A stretch of 15,234 nucleotides of DNA, from NCBI GenBank assembly GCA_964525165.1, contig CAZGGG010000068.1:1-15234 (forward strand). The letters are read 5' to 3'. This document shows positions 13,648-15,234 of this stretch, in pieces. This DNA is from JAWLFI01 sp964525165 (lineage in GTDB: Bacteria > Bacteroidota > Bacteroidia > Chitinophagales > Saprospiraceae). Position numbers and translations under genes: made by a program. The notes below the pieces were generated by a model, which saw only the letters and a program-made list of their open reading frames with translations, had not been told where the DNA came from and searched no databases. Each line of letters starts with the position of its first letter. The first letter of the stretch is position 1.

Positions 13648-14374
13648 GACCAAGATCAATAAAGAAATTGCGTACTTCTGATTCAAAGGCATTGAGGACT
13701 CCTACAGAAAAGTCTACCTTCCCATTAGACCCTATGTAATATCCGATACCTGCATCAAAACTGCTATTGAAGGATGTTCGATCGGTGTAGGTATCAAAGT
13801 ACTCAATAAAGACTTCCGTGTGATCACTGAGATTTGCTGCCAGGTTAAGCGTACCAAACAACCCAAATTCTTGTTGCCAAATACTTGAAGACGTACCTAA
13901 ATTTGCCGTAAGGTAAAAGGTCTCACCTAAGGGGTGGCCCAATATGATGGTTCCGGAGTAGTTGACTCTTTCCCATTGCGTATCGAATCGGAGGAAGGGT
14001 GGAAAACCAGCTGTGGCCTGCAGACTTAGTAATGCTCCTTCTTTTCTTATGATGTTGTATCGAGCGCCTAAAGAAAAGCCTGTAAGCTCATAGGCATCTT
14101 CATCAACATAAAGACCAAGACCGCCATTGATCTCCAATCTGTTACTGAGGCCAATACGTAATTGATGAAAACTATTTGTGCTGAAAAAGTCACTGAAACC
14201 GGATGTGAAGCCTGTTTGAATTTGCGCAGCCCCCGGAGCTATTGTATAACCATTCAGAGATTGACCGGGACGATCAGAGGCAATTTTATCATTACTTGCT
14301 GGCTCTGATTGCTCTTGGGCTTGCAAGCTTAAGGTAAAGAGTATGAGCCCCACAAATAGAATTGCATATTTCAT
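13628..14374 (-). CDS. Outer-membrane barrel of the 'transporter' (phenol MetA-degradation-like) type
   Basis: The 248-residue protein has a Sec signal peptide, MKYAILFVGLILFTLSLQAQ. Then comes the hallmark opening of this family: SDRPGQSLNGYTIAPGAAQI leading into QTGFTSGF. Strands alternate through HQLRIGLSNRLEINGGLGLY, SLGARYNII, LLSLQATAGF, YLTANLGTSS and FDAGIGYYI, and the protein ends in a typical aromatic final strand, FIDLGLSWRFG. Such proteins are outer-membrane beta-barrels often annotated simply as transporter; the substrate is unknown. It lies 11 bp after the TPR-like gene on the same strand, so the two form an operon driven from upstream of 14988. It overlaps the convergent 116-residue gene by 20 bp at the 3' ends. 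Confidence 0.8.
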   Translation of the reverse strand: MKYAILFVGLILFTLSLQAQEQSEPASNDKIASDRPGQSLNGYTIAPGAAQIQTGFTSGFSDFFSTNSFHQLRIGLSNRLEINGGLGLYVDEDAYELTGFSLGARYNIIRKEGALLSLQATAGFPPFLRFDTQWERVNYSGTIILGHPLGETFYLTANLGTSSSIWQQEFGLFGTLNLAANLSDHTEVFIEYFDTYTDRTSFNSSFDAGIGYYIGSNGKVDFSVGVLNAFESEVRNFFIDLGLSWRFG

Positions 14375-14385
14375 ATGGAATAGGT

Positions 14386-14988
14386 TTATCTCATTTTTGG
14401 TCTTCGACGTTTGCCTCCACGCCCCATTCGTTGAGCTTGTCTCATATTGGACGGGTTCAGCGCTCCACGCTGGTTCATTGCTTGTTTAATTTGATCCACC
14501 TGTCCCTTAATCATAGGTTCGGTGATCGTCATTTTATCAATCTTGCGCATGATCATCTTGGTCTTATTCCAATTATTCCTTTTCGCATAAATCCCGGCTA
14601 ATTGAAGCTGGACCATAGCACGTTCGTTATCCGTAGGAAGTTTTAAGCCCTCGGCCTTTTTAAACCATTCTTCCGCCTCACTTTCTTGACCTTTCTGCAT
14701 ACCGATGGACCCTTTCATAATATAGAAGTAGGCACGATTGGTAACATATAACCACTTCGGATTGAGCGTTAGATTCAATCTTTTCTCAGCAGAGTCCAGA
14801 TCTTGAGTCTCCACCATTTGCGCAGCTGTCTGTACCGTTCCCAAAAGAACGTAACTCACAAATAGTAAGATGCCAATGAGGAAAAATGGAAAGGCATACC
14901 AAAAACCAAAAGCTATGCTCAAAGCCACGCCCCCTAATATGGTCAGCGCAATCAATCCGAGCTTTAAATATATATTGATCGTAAACAT
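14386..14988 (-). CDS. Membrane-anchored TPR-like protein with basic tail
   Basis: This 200-residue protein starts at ATG 14986-14988; extension to 15036 would need a TTG and would run through the promoter. Two hydrophobic helices lie at about 8-30 and 31-52. They are followed by helical hairpins in TPR style, such as AYFYIMKGSIGMQKGQESEA, EEWFKKAEGLKL and AMVQLQLAGIYAKRNNWNKT. The extreme C-terminus is strongly basic and glycine-rich (MGRGGKRRRPKMR), possibly for contact with membrane lipids or nucleic acid. TPR domains mediate protein-protein contacts; no partner is known. It is the first gene of a two-gene operon with the barrel protein, which starts 11 bp after its stop. Confidence 0.78.
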   Translation of the reverse strand: MFTINIYLKLGLIALTILGGVALSIAFGFWYAFPFFLIGILLFVSYVLLGTVQTAAQMVETQDLDSAEKRLNLTLNPKWLYVTNRAYFYIMKGSIGMQKGQESEAEEWFKKAEGLKLPTDNERAMVQLQLAGIYAKRNNWNKTKMIMRKIDKMTITEPMIKGQVDQIKQAMNQRGALNPSNMRQAQRMGRGGKRRRPKMR

Positions 14989-15011
14989 GTTTGCTGTATT
15001 TGAATTTATCG

Positions 15012-15019
15012 CAAAGGTA
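15012..15019 (-). promoter_or_regulatory. -7 promoter element for the TPR/barrel operon
   Basis: The complement reads TACCTTTG, an exact TAnnTTTG, 23 nt before the ATG of the TPR-like gene. No TTG lies at the usual 19-21 nt upstream. Candidate TTGs are 14 and 25 nt away, so only the -7 box is supported. Confidence 0.5.
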
Positions 15020-15066
15020 ACAATTGAATGACGCAATGCGATCTCAATTGTTCAAATTGAAGACTT

Positions 15067-15234
15067 TTATGAGTGGACGTAATTCTGATCACTCACAAAC
15101 ATTGTATTCGGGCCTACTTCAATGATTTGCCCTTTGGGGAATTGCTTATTCAGTAAGTCCATAAAGTTGGCATTGATGGGACGCTCACCTTCCTTATCCT
15201 TGAGGACATTAATAAGAATCAGGCCTTTTGGGTG
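15067..15234 (-). CDS. C-terminal end of an unrecognised protein (cut by window edge)
   Basis: An open frame of 55 codons enters from the right edge and ends at TAA (complement of 15067-15069). It reads HPKGLILINVLKDKEGER at the edge and then a mixed helical and strand segment ending VSDQNYVHS. Codon choice is like that of the neighbouring genes, and the frame is open to the window end, so it is likely the 3' end of a real gene. No family is recognised from this fragment. It lies upstream of the TPR-like gene on the same strand, but the TAnnTTTG box between them suggests a new transcript starts there. Confidence 0.65.
   Translation of the reverse strand, partial: HPKGLILINVLKDKEGERPINANFMDLLNKQFPKGQIIEVGPNTMFVSDQNYVHS

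Overview
The window reads as Bacteroidota chromosome, plausibly from the Saprospiria/Chitinophagia/Flavobacteriia range. Three things suggest this. A 1168-residue secreted protein ends in a type B, gliding-motility-associated type IX secretion (T9SS) sorting domain. Several promoters match the Bacteroidota pattern TTTG/TTG – about 20 nt – TAnnTTTG. Most starts lack a clear Shine-Dalgarno sequence. There is no rRNA, CRISPR array, insertion sequence or phage module.

Region 1 (1-1116). The 5' half of accA (fatty acid synthesis) runs leftwards off the edge. Divergent from it, a strong stable-RNA promoter faces a broken 5' half of tRNA-Asp (660-709) whose D-arm is replaced by a 16-bp perfect palindrome. 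Next comes a 95-codon GIY-YIG nuclease gene, and then a complete tRNA-Asp(GUC) at 996-1069. The stop codon of the nuclease gene lies inside the D-loop of the intact tRNA. This looks like a small mobile endonuclease element that entered the tRNA gene and rebuilt it by carrying a replacement 5' half.

Region 2 (1117-5503). A class I methyltransferase gene faces a two-gene leftward operon: a SRPBCC-fold protein followed by an FAD-dependent amine-oxidase/phytoene-desaturase-like enzyme, coupled by TAATG. Divergent from that operon are two overlapping genes for small four-helix membrane proteins, the second of the DoxX family. A secreted, probably beta-barrel protein with no ATG start follows.

Region 3 (5549-13251, perhaps to 13647). 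A single rightward operon contains six tightly packed or overlapping genes. They are two lipoproteins built from repeated DUF4214/DUF1549-like helical modules, a Tat-exported DUF1501/sulfatase-like protein, a lipoprotein with a CX4CH cytochrome-like motif, a small DGDGDLG lipoprotein, and the large T9SS cargo (CUB domain, Ig-like domains, seven Cys-bounded repeats, PKD-like domain, type B sorting domain). All six products are predicted to leave the cytoplasm, so the operon probably encodes one envelope or surface apparatus. It resembles a dismembered version of the planctomycete PSCyt1/DUF1549/DUF1501 gene sets, and its function is unknown. A 116-residue protein of unknown function follows and overlaps the next convergent gene by 20 bp.

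Region 4 (13628-15234). A leftward pair encodes a membrane-anchored TPR-like protein and an outer-membrane 'transporter'-type barrel. The C-terminus of an unrecognised leftward gene lies at the right edge.
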